A DNA stretch of 64,000 nucleotides from Tunturiibacter gelidiferens (GCF_014201335.1 NZ_JACHEB010000004.1:124001-188000); one strand, 5' to 3'. Shown: positions 8,077 through 16,450, numbered from the stretch's first letter. Notes: generated by a model from the letters alone, not told the origin. Translations and numbers: made by a program.

Positions 8077-8624
8077 ACGCAACGAAGCTACTTTCTTTCG
8101 CACTTGCAACAGGCGCAGCAGGTTTAGGACAGTCCGCTGCGAGTGCGCAGGCTGCGGCCTCGCCGGCGCATGTCCGCAACAGCTTCCAGTTCGTTGTCGC
8201 GGCCCCGCTCGGTCGTGCAGCGGGACTCTTCGGGCCGGAGGGAGAGCGGTGCTGGGCGGGCCCGCACTGGAATCCGGAGTTTCTGTATCCCCAACCGGCT
8301 CAGGATATCGAAGGAGCCGTCTTCACGGTGCAGCACGGCCCGCACAAAAGCGTGTGGGTCAATACGGTCTTCGATCCGGTGGGCGGCCGGATGCAGTACG
8401 TGTCGTTTATCCCCGATACGCTTGTCTCTACGATTGACGTGCGCCTCTCCAATCTCACTTCCTCGACGACGAAGGTCGAGGTGATCTATGTCCGGACCGC
8501 TCTCGACGCAGCCGCAAATGAAGACGTGCTCGCTATGGGGAAGCGTGACGCAGGGAGCGGGCCGGAGTGGCAGAAGGCGATCGAGGACTGCCTAGCCACG
8601 GAGCAAAGGCATGAACACCAGTAA
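8073..8624 (+). CDS. Exported SRPBCC/START-like protein, hypothetical
   Basis: A 183-residue protein. The first 26 residues form a signal peptide (LLSFALATGAAGLGQSAASAQA). The mature part resembles the SRPBCC ligand-binding fold: FQFVVAAPLGRAAGLFGP, ERCWAGPHWNPEFLYP, an aromatic central strand region (SVWVNTVFD, MQYVSFIP) and a last strand-helix pair (TKVEVIYVRTALD, EWQKAIEDCLA). Export of such a fold is unusual. It is translationally coupled to the upstream small regulator-like gene. The ligand is unknown. Confidence 0.55.
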   Translation: MNATKLLSFALATGAAGLGQSAASAQAAASPAHVRNSFQFVVAAPLGRAAGLFGPEGERCWAGPHWNPEFLYPQPAQDIEGAVFTVQHGPHKSVWVNTVFDPVGGRMQYVSFIPDTLVSTIDVRLSNLTSSTTKVEVIYVRTALDAAANEDVLAMGKRDAGSGPEWQKAIEDCLATEQRHEHQ

Positions 8625-8798
8625 TCAGCGGCGTGTGACCGTATCAAATCGCGTAGAGATTTGAAAAAAGTGGATTGAACCTTGCCGATTCAGCGGTATG
8701 CTTGGTAGCACTTCAGACGAGGTCAAACTTCCAGAGCTGTCTCGAGCTGAGCTGTGTTCTGTGTCCAGATGCTAATTTCATCTCTCAGGAGTGATGCC

Positions 8799-9365
8799 AT
8801 GCAGTGTCCTGTCTGCCACCACGAAGTCTCCTCCCAAAGTGCATTTTGCAGCAGCTGCGGTGCGCCCCTGGCTGCGGCGGGCGGCGCTGCCGAAGGTTCC
8901 AGTGCGCCTCCTCCACCAGCTTACACAAATGTCCCACCGGCCTACACAAATGTTCCGCCAGCCTATTCAGCGGTTCCTCCTGCGTACACTGCGGCTCCGC
9001 CGGCTGCGACCAGCACCGGGCTCTCGGAGAATGCGGCTGCGGCTATCGCGTACCTTACGATCATTCCTGCGATCATCTTCCTGGTGCTTGAACCCTACAA
9101 CAAGATGCCGCTGGTGAAATTTCACTCGTGGCAGTCGATTGGGCTATGCGTTGCAGCGACTGTGTTGCAGGTGCTCATCACGATCGGGGAGGTAGCCATG
9201 CACTTCATTCCCGGAATTGTCCTGCTATTTTCGTTGATTCATCTTGTGATCGGCTTAGGCCTCTTCCTGGTGTGGCTCTTCATCATTTTGAAAGCCAGCA
9301 AGGGCGAGTGGTACAAGCTGCCGATTATTGGCGACTTCGCTGAGAAGCAGGCGCGCGCCGTTTAG
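8799..9365 (+). CDS. Zinc-ribbon membrane protein with Pro/Tyr repeats (DUF4870-like)
   Basis: A 188-residue protein. The ATG at 8799 follows AGGAG at 8787-8791, which decides the start. Residues 3-22 are a zinc ribbon (CPVCHHEVSSQSAFCSSCG). A spacer then carries repeats of the type YTNVPPAYTNVPPAYSAVPP. From residue 68 there are three hydrophobic helices in the DUF4870 pattern (AAIAYLTIIPAIIFLV, SIGLCVAATVLQVL, LFLVWLFIILKA). Its last 41 bases overlap the 3' end of the convergent methyltransferase gene. The role is unknown; such fusions are common in acidobacteria. Confidence 0.75.
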   Translation: MQCPVCHHEVSSQSAFCSSCGAPLAAAGGAAEGSSAPPPPAYTNVPPAYTNVPPAYSAVPPAYTAAPPAATSTGLSENAAAAIAYLTIIPAIIFLVLEPYNKMPLVKFHSWQSIGLCVAATVLQVLITIGEVAMHFIPGIVLLFSLIHLVIGLGLFLVWLFIILKASKGEWYKLPIIGDFAEKQARAV

Positions 9366-10227
9366 CGTTCTTTGCCGCGGGGGGGGGGGGGTCCTCTCTC
9401 CGCGGGCTGAAGGCTGCGAGTCGTTTTTCCATCACGGCTATGGCGGTGGTGCTCTCGTCGATCATGACGAAGCTGCGCCCATGTTTCGCTGCGGCTGCGC
9501 CGGTGGTACCGCTGCCGGCAAAGAAATCCAGCACAGTATCACCGGCGTTTGAGTGGACGCGCACGATCCGCTCAAGAACTCCCAATGGTTTCTGGGTGGC
9601 GTATCCGGTCTTCTCTTTGCCGGTGGGCGAGACGATCGTGTGCCACCAGACGTCGGTCGGTGTCTTGCCTCGCGCTGCTTTCTTCGCACCCACCAGTCCG
9701 GGAGCCATGTAGGGGATGCGGTCGCTCTCATTCAGGTTGAAGGTGTATTGTTTCGGGTCCTTGGTGTACCAAAGAATGTTGTCGTGCTTGGCGGGCCAGC
9801 GTTTGGTCGCGCGCGCGCCGTAGTCGTAGGCCCAGATGATCTCGTTCTGGAAACACTCGCGCCCGAAGATCTCGTCGAGCATGACCTTGCAATAGTGGAC
9901 TTCGCGGTAATCGATGTGGAAGAAGAGGGAGCCGGTGGCGGAGAGGATGCGGTGTGCTTCGACCAGGCGCGGTCGCAGGAAGCCGAGGAAGTCGTCGAAG
10001 CTGTCGCCGTAGCCCTGACCGCCGTCCTGCTGCTCCAGTACTTCGGTGCGGTAGCGGAAACCGCCGAATCCTATGCGGTCGCCCGCTTCGTCGCGAATGG
10101 TCTTTATCTGTTTGCGGGCCTGCCGTTTTCCTGTGTTGAAAGGGGGATCGACGTAGATCAGATCTACGGACGCGGCGGCCATCGCCTGCAAAATGTTGAG
10201 ATTGTCTCCATGCACGATCCGGTTCAT
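9325..10227 (-). CDS. Orphan beta-class DNA methyltransferase (N4-C/N6-A) with a C13 tract
   Basis: A 300-residue SAM-dependent DNA methylase. Motif IV (YVDPPFNTGK) lies near residue 25, and motif I (DFFAGSGTTGAAAAKHG) near residue 235. Catalytic region before SAM region defines the beta class. Other parts (FFHIDYREVHY, NEIIWAYDYG, TQKPLGVLERIVR) agree. No restriction endonuclease is adjacent, so it is probably a solitary epigenetic or housekeeping methylase. Near the 3' end a run of 13 C (plus-strand G 9379-9391) encodes PPPP. Length changes in this tract would alter only the C-terminal tail, and the present tail runs into the convergent neighbour. Confidence 0.85.
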   Translation of the reverse strand: MNRIVHGDNLNILQAMAAASVDLIYVDPPFNTGKRQARKQIKTIRDEAGDRIGFGGFRYRTEVLEQQDGGQGYGDSFDDFLGFLRPRLVEAHRILSATGSLFFHIDYREVHYCKVMLDEIFGRECFQNEIIWAYDYGARATKRWPAKHDNILWYTKDPKQYTFNLNESDRIPYMAPGLVGAKKAARGKTPTDVWWHTIVSPTGKEKTGYATQKPLGVLERIVRVHSNAGDTVLDFFAGSGTTGAAAAKHGRSFVMIDESTTAIAVMEKRLAAFSPRREDPPPPAAKNAKRRAPASQRSRQ

Positions 10228-10328
10228 ACCATCGTCTCCGCTCCTAACACTAACGTACCCTTGGTCTCTTCTGCTGCGACGTGTATCGTTCTCTTCGAAG
10301 GCCTGGCTGCATCGGCCAAGTTTTGATT

Positions 10329-11243
10329 ATGTCTCCCAATCACCTCATCTACGCTATGCTGACCCACCGGGGCCGCGTCCGTCATGGTAACGAAGACACC
10401 TGTGCTGCGGCGCCTGAGATTGGGGCGTTCGTCGTCTGCGATGGTATGGGCGGCGCGGCAGCGGGAGAGGTCGCGAGCAATCTGGCTGCGGATACGTTTT
10501 TGGCCAATCTCAGGCCACAGCCGAGTAGCGGGGAAGAGATGCAGAGGCCGCAGGCTCGTCTCAACGCGGCCATTCAGGCAGCAAATCACGCCGTCTACCA
10601 GCAGTCCCGCCAGTCGCGACAGTACAACGGCATGGGAACGACTCTGGTCTCACTGCTGCACACTCCTGTAGTCAATGGAGAAAATGGCAAGGCAAGCGCT
10701 GCCCGCCGCTCGTCGACCAACCACATCAACTCCCGCTTCACCGATCCTCCGACGCTCTGGCTTGGCCACGTCGGCGACAGTCGCTGCTACCGGCAAAGGC
10801 GGGGCAAGCTCGAGCAGCTCACCATTGATCACTCGCTGGTCGAAGAACAACTTCGCGCCGGGCAGATCACCATGGCCCAGGCGGCGAGATCGCCCATGCG
10901 CAACCTCATCACACGCGCGGTAGGTTCGCAGCCCACCGTTGAGGCGGAGATTCAGAGCCACCGCCCACAGCCGAACGATGTCTACATGCTCGCCTCCGAC
11001 GGGTTGACCCATGAGGTCAGCGATGAAGAGATTGCGGAGATTCTGGCCGCCATCCCTAAGCCGCAGACCAAAGACGCGCTCACCAAGGCGTGCGAAGTGC
11101 TCATCACGGTCGCAAATCGCAACGGCGGCCATGACAACATCACGGTGCTGCTGGTCGCCGTTGTTCCTGATCTTCCCCGCCTGGTCTATGCGACCCACAG
11201 TTCGCAGACCCCTCGCAAACTGCTACACTGCGAAGTCGTCTGA
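10329..11243 (+). CDS. PP2C-family protein serine/threonine phosphatase
   Basis: A soluble PPM/PP2C phosphatase of 304 residues from the ATG at 10329. Upstream in-frame codons to 10281 lack the family pattern. Motifs in order: RVRHGNEDT, FVVCDGMGGAAAGEVAS (metal-binding Asp and Gly), GMGTTLVSLL, LGHVGDSRCYRQR, LASDGLTHEVSDEEI and GGHDNITVLLV. These place the Mn/Mg-binding acids of the PrpC/Stp type, which reverse Hanks-type kinase phosphorylation. An insertion of about 20 residues (VNGENGKASAARRSSTNHIN) splits the central sheet. No kinase gene is adjacent. It is transcribed away from the methyltransferase. Confidence 0.85.
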   Translation: MSPNHLIYAMLTHRGRVRHGNEDTCAAAPEIGAFVVCDGMGGAAAGEVASNLAADTFLANLRPQPSSGEEMQRPQARLNAAIQAANHAVYQQSRQSRQYNGMGTTLVSLLHTPVVNGENGKASAARRSSTNHINSRFTDPPTLWLGHVGDSRCYRQRRGKLEQLTIDHSLVEEQLRAGQITMAQAARSPMRNLITRAVGSQPTVEAEIQSHRPQPNDVYMLASDGLTHEVSDEEIAEILAAIPKPQTKDALTKACEVLITVANRNGGHDNITVLLVAVVPDLPRLVYATHSSQTPRKLLHCEVV

Positions 11244-11252
11244 AACTCCCTT

Positions 11253-12113
11253 ATGTCCGACTTGAAAACGATTGCAATTCTCGGCGCCGGCACCATGGGC
11301 AACGGCATCGCGCACGTCTGCGCCCGCTCCGGCTTCAACGTAATCCTTTACGAGCTGCAGCAGCCGTTTCTTGATCGCGGGCTTGCCGCTATCGAAAAAA
11401 ACCTTGCTCGCGAAGTCGCGAAGAACAAGCTCACCCAGCAGCAAGCCGACGTGGCAAGAGCGCGCATCAACCCTACGCTCGACCGCGAAGCGCTTGGCAG
11501 TTGCAGCCTGGCAATCGAGGCGGCTACCGAGAAGTTCGCGATCAAGTCAGAGATCTTTCGCGATCTCGACCGCATTCTCCCGGCAGACGCTATCCTCGCG
11601 ACCAACACCAGTTCCATCTCAATCACGAAGCTTGCCGCTGTGACGAAGCGCCCTGAAAACGTGATCGGCATGCACTTCTTCAATCCGGTGCCTGTTATGC
11701 AGCTCGTCGAGGTTATTCGTGGCCTCGCGACTTCACAGGCCACCTTCGATGCCGTTCACGCACTCTCCAAACAGCTCGGCAAGACTGCTGTCGAGGTGAA
11801 TGATGCTGCCGGATTTATCTCAAATCGCGTTCTGATGCCGCTCATCAACGAGGCTATCTACTCCGTGATGGAGGGTGTGGCCACAGCCGAAGCTGTCGAT
11901 CAGGTCTTCGTGCTTGGCATGGCGCATCCCATGGGGCCGCTTACCCTCGCCGACTTCATTGGTCTCGACGTCTGTGCTGACATCATGCGCGTTCTCGCAG
12001 AAGGTCTTGGAAGTCCGAAGTACAATCCCTGTCCGTTGCTGGTTCGCATGGTCGATGCCGGCTGGCTAGGTAGAAAATCAGGTCGCGGCTTTTACACCTA
12101 TCCGACAGGGTAG
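11253..12113 (+). CDS. hbd: 3-hydroxyacyl-CoA (3-hydroxybutyryl-CoA) dehydrogenase
   Basis: A 286-residue stand-alone enzyme that interconverts 3-hydroxyacyl-CoA and 3-ketoacyl-CoA with NAD(P). The N-terminal Rossmann domain starts AILGAGTMGNGIAHVCARSG. The catalytic His-containing HFFNPVPVMQLVEVI and the Asn in GFISNRVLMPLINEA mark the active site. The C-terminal domain ends GRKSGRGFYTYP, as in Hbd/PaaH. It starts nine bases after the PP2C stop, and a MaoC-type hydratase lies 0.9 kb downstream on the same strand, which suggests a small acyl-CoA metabolic group. Confidence 0.9.
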   Translation: MSDLKTIAILGAGTMGNGIAHVCARSGFNVILYELQQPFLDRGLAAIEKNLAREVAKNKLTQQQADVARARINPTLDREALGSCSLAIEAATEKFAIKSEIFRDLDRILPADAILATNTSSISITKLAAVTKRPENVIGMHFFNPVPVMQLVEVIRGLATSQATFDAVHALSKQLGKTAVEVNDAAGFISNRVLMPLINEAIYSVMEGVATAEAVDQVFVLGMAHPMGPLTLADFIGLDVCADIMRVLAEGLGSPKYNPCPLLVRMVDAGWLGRKSGRGFYTYPTG

Positions 12114-12138
12114 TACCTAGATTCAATTTTGAGGTTTT

Positions 12139-12993
12139 ATGGGACACTCGACGTTTCTAGCCATCGCGTTAGCTTCTGTCAGCTGTTTCGCTCAGTCGCC
12201 GGCTCCGCAGCCTGCTTCGTTTCTCACCGCTCTACAGAAGATGCCCTCACAAGTTCGGGGGGGAACCTTTGACCAACAAGCATTCGACGCGTCACAGGCT
12301 GAGGCCTTGGCAGACGCGAATCTCGATGTGGCCGCCGCCTGCCGTCTTCTCGAAGCTGATCTCGCGGACTCGAATTCAACGGTGAACTTCTGGGCATTTG
12401 CTTCGCTGGGTAACCTGATGCGTCGGAAGAGCAATTCGGATAGTGACCGGCAGATTTTAGGGTCTACTTTGTTCACCTGCATCGACAGGAGCAAGGAATC
12501 TTCACAGAATGTATGCGTTAGCCTCGTGACAGACTATGGCATACCAATGTCCATCCTCGCCCAATTCAAAGATGCAGCGGACCGGAAGATTGCAGATGGA
12601 ACCGCCTATCCGGCACTGGCGGTTGGACTGGGACTGCTCGCGACCAGGCGGCACATTGTGAATGCCGATACCGTTCTCGCAGACTTTTTCAGTAGTCCGA
12701 GACTACCGGATACAGTTAAGGCGAAGGCGATCTTCAGTCTGCAAAACATGCCGCTTTCGGATCAGGTGCTGGATGCTGTGGCCGAGCTCTTGTCGAAGAC
12801 CAAGAACGATGAGCTGAAGTTACAGATCATTCAGATATCGCAAAAGCTTGGCGAACACGCTATGGAAAGGGAGCACAATACACTGCTCGCTCTAGAGGCG
12901 AATCTGAGCGAGAACGAGCACGTCCGTCAGGCAGCAGGGTACGCCCTCCGAGCAAGCCCACAGGCCGACACGGCGATTCCGGGGATACACTGA
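12139..12993 (+). CDS. Exported hypothetical protein with helical repeats
   Basis: A 284-residue protein with a signal peptide (FLAIALASVSCFAQS). The rest is Ala/Leu/Asp-rich and almost entirely helical, with recurring patterns such as AEALADANLDVAAACRLLEAD, TVKAKAIFSLQNMPL and ENEHVRQAAGYALRASP, which resemble HEAT-type repeats. I recognise no catalytic motif. It lies between the hbd and maoC genes with 25- and 27-base gaps and is probably part of the same transcript. A periplasmic scaffold or binding role is possible but is inference. Confidence 0.6.
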   Translation: MGHSTFLAIALASVSCFAQSPAPQPASFLTALQKMPSQVRGGTFDQQAFDASQAEALADANLDVAAACRLLEADLADSNSTVNFWAFASLGNLMRRKSNSDSDRQILGSTLFTCIDRSKESSQNVCVSLVTDYGIPMSILAQFKDAADRKIADGTAYPALAVGLGLLATRRHIVNADTVLADFFSSPRLPDTVKAKAIFSLQNMPLSDQVLDAVAELLSKTKNDELKLQIIQISQKLGEHAMEREHNTLLALEANLSENEHVRQAAGYALRASPQADTAIPGIH

Positions 12994-13020
12994 AAGATAT
13001 AAATAGAAGAGGGAGAGGAC

Positions 13021-13476
13021 ATGCCGCAGGAGTTTTATTACGAAGACTTTTACGTAGGCCAGAAGTTCCATTCGCTTGGCCAGGCCAAGGTGACCGCCGA
13101 AGAGATCAAAGAGTTCGGCACCAAGTATGATCCGCAACCCTTCCACCTGGACGAGGCTGCCGGCGAAAACTCCTTCTTCAAGGGTCTAGCAGCATCGGGC
13201 TGGCTTACTGCTGCCATCGTTATGCGTCTTCGCGTTCAGTCGATCACGGTTGCTGGCGGCATGATCGGCGCGGGCGTCGAAGAGATGCGCTGGACTGAGC
13301 CCGTTCGGCCCGGTGATTCACTCCGCACCGAGATTGAGGTCGTAGGTGTCCGCCAATCAAACTCCCGCAAGGAGTACGGCGTGGTTCGCACCCGCACACT
13401 CGCCTTCAACCAGCGCGACCAGGTGGTCATGCGCTCGACGGTCAACTTCCTCGCTCCTGTCAGACCGACCACCTAG
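13021..13476 (+). CDS. MaoC-like hot-dog-fold dehydratase
   Basis: A 151-residue protein preceded by a purine-rich ribosome site (GAGGGAGAGGAC). YYEDFYVGQKFHSLGQAKVTAE is the usual MaoC opening. KYDPQPFHLDEAAGENSFFKGLAASGW carries the catalytic Asp and His of the (R)-enoyl-CoA hydratase motif, and a central hot-dog helix (AAIVMRL) and VRPGD-type strand (EPVRPGDSLRTEIEV) follow. Members hydrate trans-2-enoyl-CoA to (R)-3-hydroxyacyl-CoA. With the hbd gene upstream this suggests an acyl-CoA route, although Hbd usually handles the (S) form. Confidence 0.85.
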   Translation: MPQEFYYEDFYVGQKFHSLGQAKVTAEEIKEFGTKYDPQPFHLDEAAGENSFFKGLAASGWLTAAIVMRLRVQSITVAGGMIGAGVEEMRWTEPVRPGDSLRTEIEVVGVRQSNSRKEYGVVRTRTLAFNQRDQVVMRSTVNFLAPVRPTT

Positions 13477-13496
13477 CCGCGAACGAGCCGATTGCA

Positions 13497-13736
13497 ATGA
13501 CTAGTGAAGATCTCGCTCTTCTCAAATCCAGCATCGACGGCGTGGTTACGCTGGAGACCGTCGAGGGCGAGCAGTTCCTCGCTCAAATCCTCTTCGTCTT
13601 CGATGACGGGGATACTCCCGACGTCTTCTACCTGAAGGTCGAACCGGGTCCCGATGGCAATTTTGTCCCGATAGGAAGCGGCGGCCGTTCGACGCTTCTC
13701 GCCGATATCGCTGCGGTTCATCGACTGGAGTCCTGA
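13497..13736 (+). CDS. Small conserved hypothetical protein
   Basis: A 79-residue acidic protein with predicted beta-strands: VVTLETVEGEQFLAQILFVFDD, then DVFYLKVEPGPDG, then a helical end. The order of strands around a short turn recalls small Sm/SH3-like barrels, but I cannot name a family. It starts 20 bases after the MaoC stop and keeps the codon use of its neighbours, so it is probably a real gene of the same transcript. Confidence 0.55.
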   Translation: MTSEDLALLKSSIDGVVTLETVEGEQFLAQILFVFDDGDTPDVFYLKVEPGPDGNFVPIGSGGRSTLLADIAAVHRLES

Positions 13737-13807
13737 AGCTGCAGCAGCGCGAACCAATCTGGTTACCTTGGCCGGATACTCACAACCAATCGGCGTATTC
13801 TTACCCA

Positions 13808-14875
13808 ATGATGCGTATGACAGTGCTCGCCTCCGGCTCCAAAGGCAATAGCACCGTCATCGCCAGCTCCCGGACACGCGTCCTGGTCGATGCGGGCCTC
13901 TCCTGCCGCGAGCTACTGAAGCGCATGGCCATCGCCGGAGAAGACCCTACCGCACTCGATGCCATTCTCATCACGCATGAGCATCAGGACCACGTTGCTG
14001 GCCTGGCGGTGCTTGCCCGCCGCCTCCAAATACCCGTCTTCTTCACCGAGCCGACCCACCGCGCCTGGGTGCGTATGCTCACCCCTCGCAGTACGATGAC
14101 CTACGCCAAGTGGCTCGATCATGTACAGCGCGAAAAGGAAGCCCGCGCTGCCACCATAACCGCAAGCACCTCGACCGCTGGTCTCGCCGCCCAGTTAGCC
14201 GCGGAGTCCGAGGCGATCGCAAGCATCTCCGCCGAGGCTGCCGCGCTCAACCGCTCAGACGACCCCAACGCGCCTCTTGAGCTTCCCATCGATCCTGACG
14301 ATGAAGAGCTCTGCGGCGCTGAACTCGAGTCTGCTGCCGCACAAAAAGCTGCCTTGAAGAGCGATCCCACTCACTTGCCTGCTGTCGAGTACTTCCACTC
14401 CGGCACACGGTTTTCCATCGGGGACATCGACATCACTCCCTTCACCATTCCGCACGATGCGGCGGACCCCTGCGGCTTCGTCTTCGAATCCGAAGGAATT
14501 CGCATGGCGCTCGCGACGGACCTGGGCTACATGCCACCCAACGTCAAATCCGCCCTGAAGCGCATCGATGTTCTGTTGCTCGAGTCCAACCATGACCTCG
14601 AGATGCTCCGCGATGGGCCGTATCCCTGGTCGGTCAAGCAGCGGGTTCTGTCGCGGGTCGGCCACTTGTCGAATCATGCGACTGCGGAGTTTCTGCAGAA
14701 GGACTACGACGGTGGCGCTGCCTGGATCGTTCTCGGCCATCTCTCCGAGTCCAATAACGCTCCTGAGCTGGCGCGGCTTGCGGCGGAACAGGCTCTGTGC
14801 GATCAGCCGACTTTGCTCGGTAACCGGATTCTTTTGGCGGGACAATCTGCCCCTCTTGATCCAATCTGCCTATAA
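13808..14875 (+). CDS. WalJ/YycJ-type metallo-beta-lactamase-fold hydrolase with a large insertion
   Basis: A 355-residue MBL-fold protein. TVLASGSKGNSTVI, LVDAGLSCRELLKRM, ILITHEHQDHVAGLAVLARR (the HxHxDH zinc motif), IPHDAADPCGFVFESEG, ALATDLGYMP and LLESNHDLEML are diagnostic of the YycJ/WalJ exonuclease-like family, usually near 265 residues. The extra length is an Ala/Glu/Asp-rich segment at about residues 100-190 (ARAATITASTSTAGLAAQLA, PLELPIDPDDEELCGAEL) placed between the first half and the GTRFSIGDIDITPF strand. The insertion is low-complexity and probably surface-exposed. The metal ligands are intact, so activity is expected. Confidence 0.85.
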   Translation: MMRMTVLASGSKGNSTVIASSRTRVLVDAGLSCRELLKRMAIAGEDPTALDAILITHEHQDHVAGLAVLARRLQIPVFFTEPTHRAWVRMLTPRSTMTYAKWLDHVQREKEARAATITASTSTAGLAAQLAAESEAIASISAEAAALNRSDDPNAPLELPIDPDDEELCGAELESAAAQKAALKSDPTHLPAVEYFHSGTRFSIGDIDITPFTIPHDAADPCGFVFESEGIRMALATDLGYMPPNVKSALKRIDVLLLESNHDLEMLRDGPYPWSVKQRVLSRVGHLSNHATAEFLQKDYDGGAAWIVLGHLSESNNAPELARLAAEQALCDQPTLLGNRILLAGQSAPLDPICL

Positions 14876-14981
14876 CTCTTGTGTTACCAATGTTTACCCG
14901 GGGTGCCTTTTACGGTTACTGTTCGATGAATCCTTTCTTTCCCTCCGGCTGTCTAACAGGTAGAATGGTGACTATAAAGTG

Positions 14982-15473
14982 ATGAAAAAAACAGCGTTAG
15001 CATTTCCAGTGAACCGTAGAACCCATGCCTCCGGCTGCATCGATCAGGTGGTGGGGGATATCCTTTCCGGTTGGCGCTATGACATCTCTGGTCTCTCTCC
15101 CGCCATGCGTACGGACTACGATCAGCACTTGTCCGACTGCACCCATTGCCGTCGCCGCCAACGTGTTGCCCGCACCATCGATGTTCTCCTGATCAGTGTC
15201 AGCACGCTCTCCATTGTGGCATTCCTGCTGGCGGCCGTCGTCATTCACAGAGTTGAGCTTGTCACCCACATCAATACCGTCAGGGTCCATTTGAATCAGG
15301 CACATGCCGTCGCCGTCTCGCTTGAGGCTGTCGCGATTGCCGGTCTTGTCTTCTCGACGCTTCTCTGGGTTCTGGTTGCCGTCGCGACTCCGCTTCCGGG
15401 CTTTATCGGGGGCATCGTCCAGGAGCGCATTCCCGCAGATCTTCGCGACCGCTTCACCAAAAACGCTGCCTGA
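14982..15473 (+). CDS. Zinc-finger membrane protein, anti-sigma-factor-like
   Basis: About 163 residues. The N-terminal cytoplasmic part contains DQHLSDCTHCRRRQRVAR, with the H-x3-C-x2-C arrangement of zinc-dependent anti-sigma domains. Two hydrophobic helices follow (VLLISVSTLSIVAFLLAAVVI and VAIAGLVFSTLLWVLVAVAT). No sigma-factor gene is next to it, so the partner is unknown and it may be a membrane protein with only a ZAS-like motif. The ATG at 14982 is chosen over the GTG directly before it. A long inverted repeat lies between this gene and the rhomboid gene. Confidence 0.6.
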   Translation: MKKTALAFPVNRRTHASGCIDQVVGDILSGWRYDISGLSPAMRTDYDQHLSDCTHCRRRQRVARTIDVLLISVSTLSIVAFLLAAVVIHRVELVTHINTVRVHLNQAHAVAVSLEAVAIAGLVFSTLLWVLVAVATPLPGFIGGIVQERIPADLRDRFTKNAA

Positions 15474-15490
15474 GACAGTTGTGAATTGTT

Positions 15491-15561
15491 GAGTTGTCAG
15501 CAGCGGGAGCCTGGCTCGTCTTCCTAGAATCGCGTTAGCTTTCCGCTGCTGACGACAACTC
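15491..15561. other. Long inverted repeat upstream of the rhomboid gene
   Basis: GAGTTGTCAGCAGCGG at 15491-15506 pairs with CCGCTGCTGACGACAACTC at 15543-15561, 16 bp with a 3-nt bulge, around a 36-nt loop. There is no T-run, so it is not an obvious terminator. It may be a leader structure for the rhomboid gene that starts 38 bases downstream. Confidence 0.45.
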
Positions 15562-15598
15562 ACCGATGTCTCCCTGCATTTGATAGCGTAGAGAAACC

Positions 15599-16426
15599 AT
15601 GTCCCCCGCTCCTGAAGGCGAAGTCCTTCCTCCGCACACCGGCGCAACGACCGATCATCCGATCCCCGACTATGAGCGAGAGGTGTCGCGCCCAAATTCC
15701 CGCGAACGCGGCTGGAACTTCCTCGCCACGCCTGGCACGTACATCCTGCTGGGCATCAATATCGCCGTCTTCTGCTACATGATTTTTCGGGGGGTCTCGC
15801 CCAGCAGCCCCACTCCGGGCCAACTGCTCTACTTCGGCGCCACAAACACAGAGTTCATTCTGCATGGCCAGTGGTATCGCCTGCTCACGGCTACCTTCGT
15901 TCACGTCGGTCTGCTTCACATCGCGACCAATATGTGGTGCCTGTGGAACCTTGGGCTGCTGGGCGAACCCCTGCTGGGTCCCTTCGGGCTGATCGCTGTC
16001 TACGTCATCACCGGCGTCGCTGGTAATCTGCTGGGTCTGTGTTCCAACGTGGTGTTTCGGGACTACACCTCGGTTGGCGCAGGAGCTTCGGGTGCGGTCT
16101 TCGGCATCGCCGGCATCCTGATCGTACTGCTTTCGAACAAAAACCTCCCGATCCCGGCGTTCGAACTTAATCGCCTTCGACGGTCCGTTATCCAGTTCGC
16201 AGTGTTGAATCTGATCATCGGCATCGGCGCCAACTTTACCAGCATTGTGCGCATCGATAATCACGCTCATATCGGCGGCTTTCTCAGCGGATTGGCGTTG
16301 GGTGTCCCGCTGGTGCCGCGCATGACCTCCGGCCGTGCCCGCTACCTTGCGCGGCAGAAGATCACCTTCGCCGCCGCCGCGTTTCTGCTGTTCCTCTTCG
16401 CGTACTTCATCACCAAGCTCAGGTAG
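15599..16426 (+). CDS. Rhomboid-family intramembrane serine protease
   Basis: A 275-residue rhomboid protease that cuts substrate helices inside the membrane. A polar N-terminus of about 45 residues (MSPAPEGEVLPPHTGATTDH and on) precedes a six-helix core. The L1-loop WYRLLTATFVHVGLLHIATN motif, the catalytic Ser in GAGASGAVFGIAG, and the catalytic His in NHAHIGGFLSGLALG are all present. A final hydrophobic helix (FAAAAFLLFLFAYFI) may be a seventh segment. The dyad is intact, so activity is expected. No candidate substrate is evident nearby. Confidence 0.9.
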   Translation: MSPAPEGEVLPPHTGATTDHPIPDYEREVSRPNSRERGWNFLATPGTYILLGINIAVFCYMIFRGVSPSSPTPGQLLYFGATNTEFILHGQWYRLLTATFVHVGLLHIATNMWCLWNLGLLGEPLLGPFGLIAVYVITGVAGNLLGLCSNVVFRDYTSVGAGASGAVFGIAGILIVLLSNKNLPIPAFELNRLRRSVIQFAVLNLIIGIGANFTSIVRIDNHAHIGGFLSGLALGVPLVPRMTSGRARYLARQKITFAAAAFLLFLFAYFITKLR

Positions 16427-16450
16427 GTTTGCTTAGCGAACTAGCAAGTC

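Noticed and set aside
9325..10227. A restriction-modification system
   Set aside because: No endonuclease or specificity gene lies on either side; neighbours are a zinc-ribbon protein and a PP2C phosphatase.
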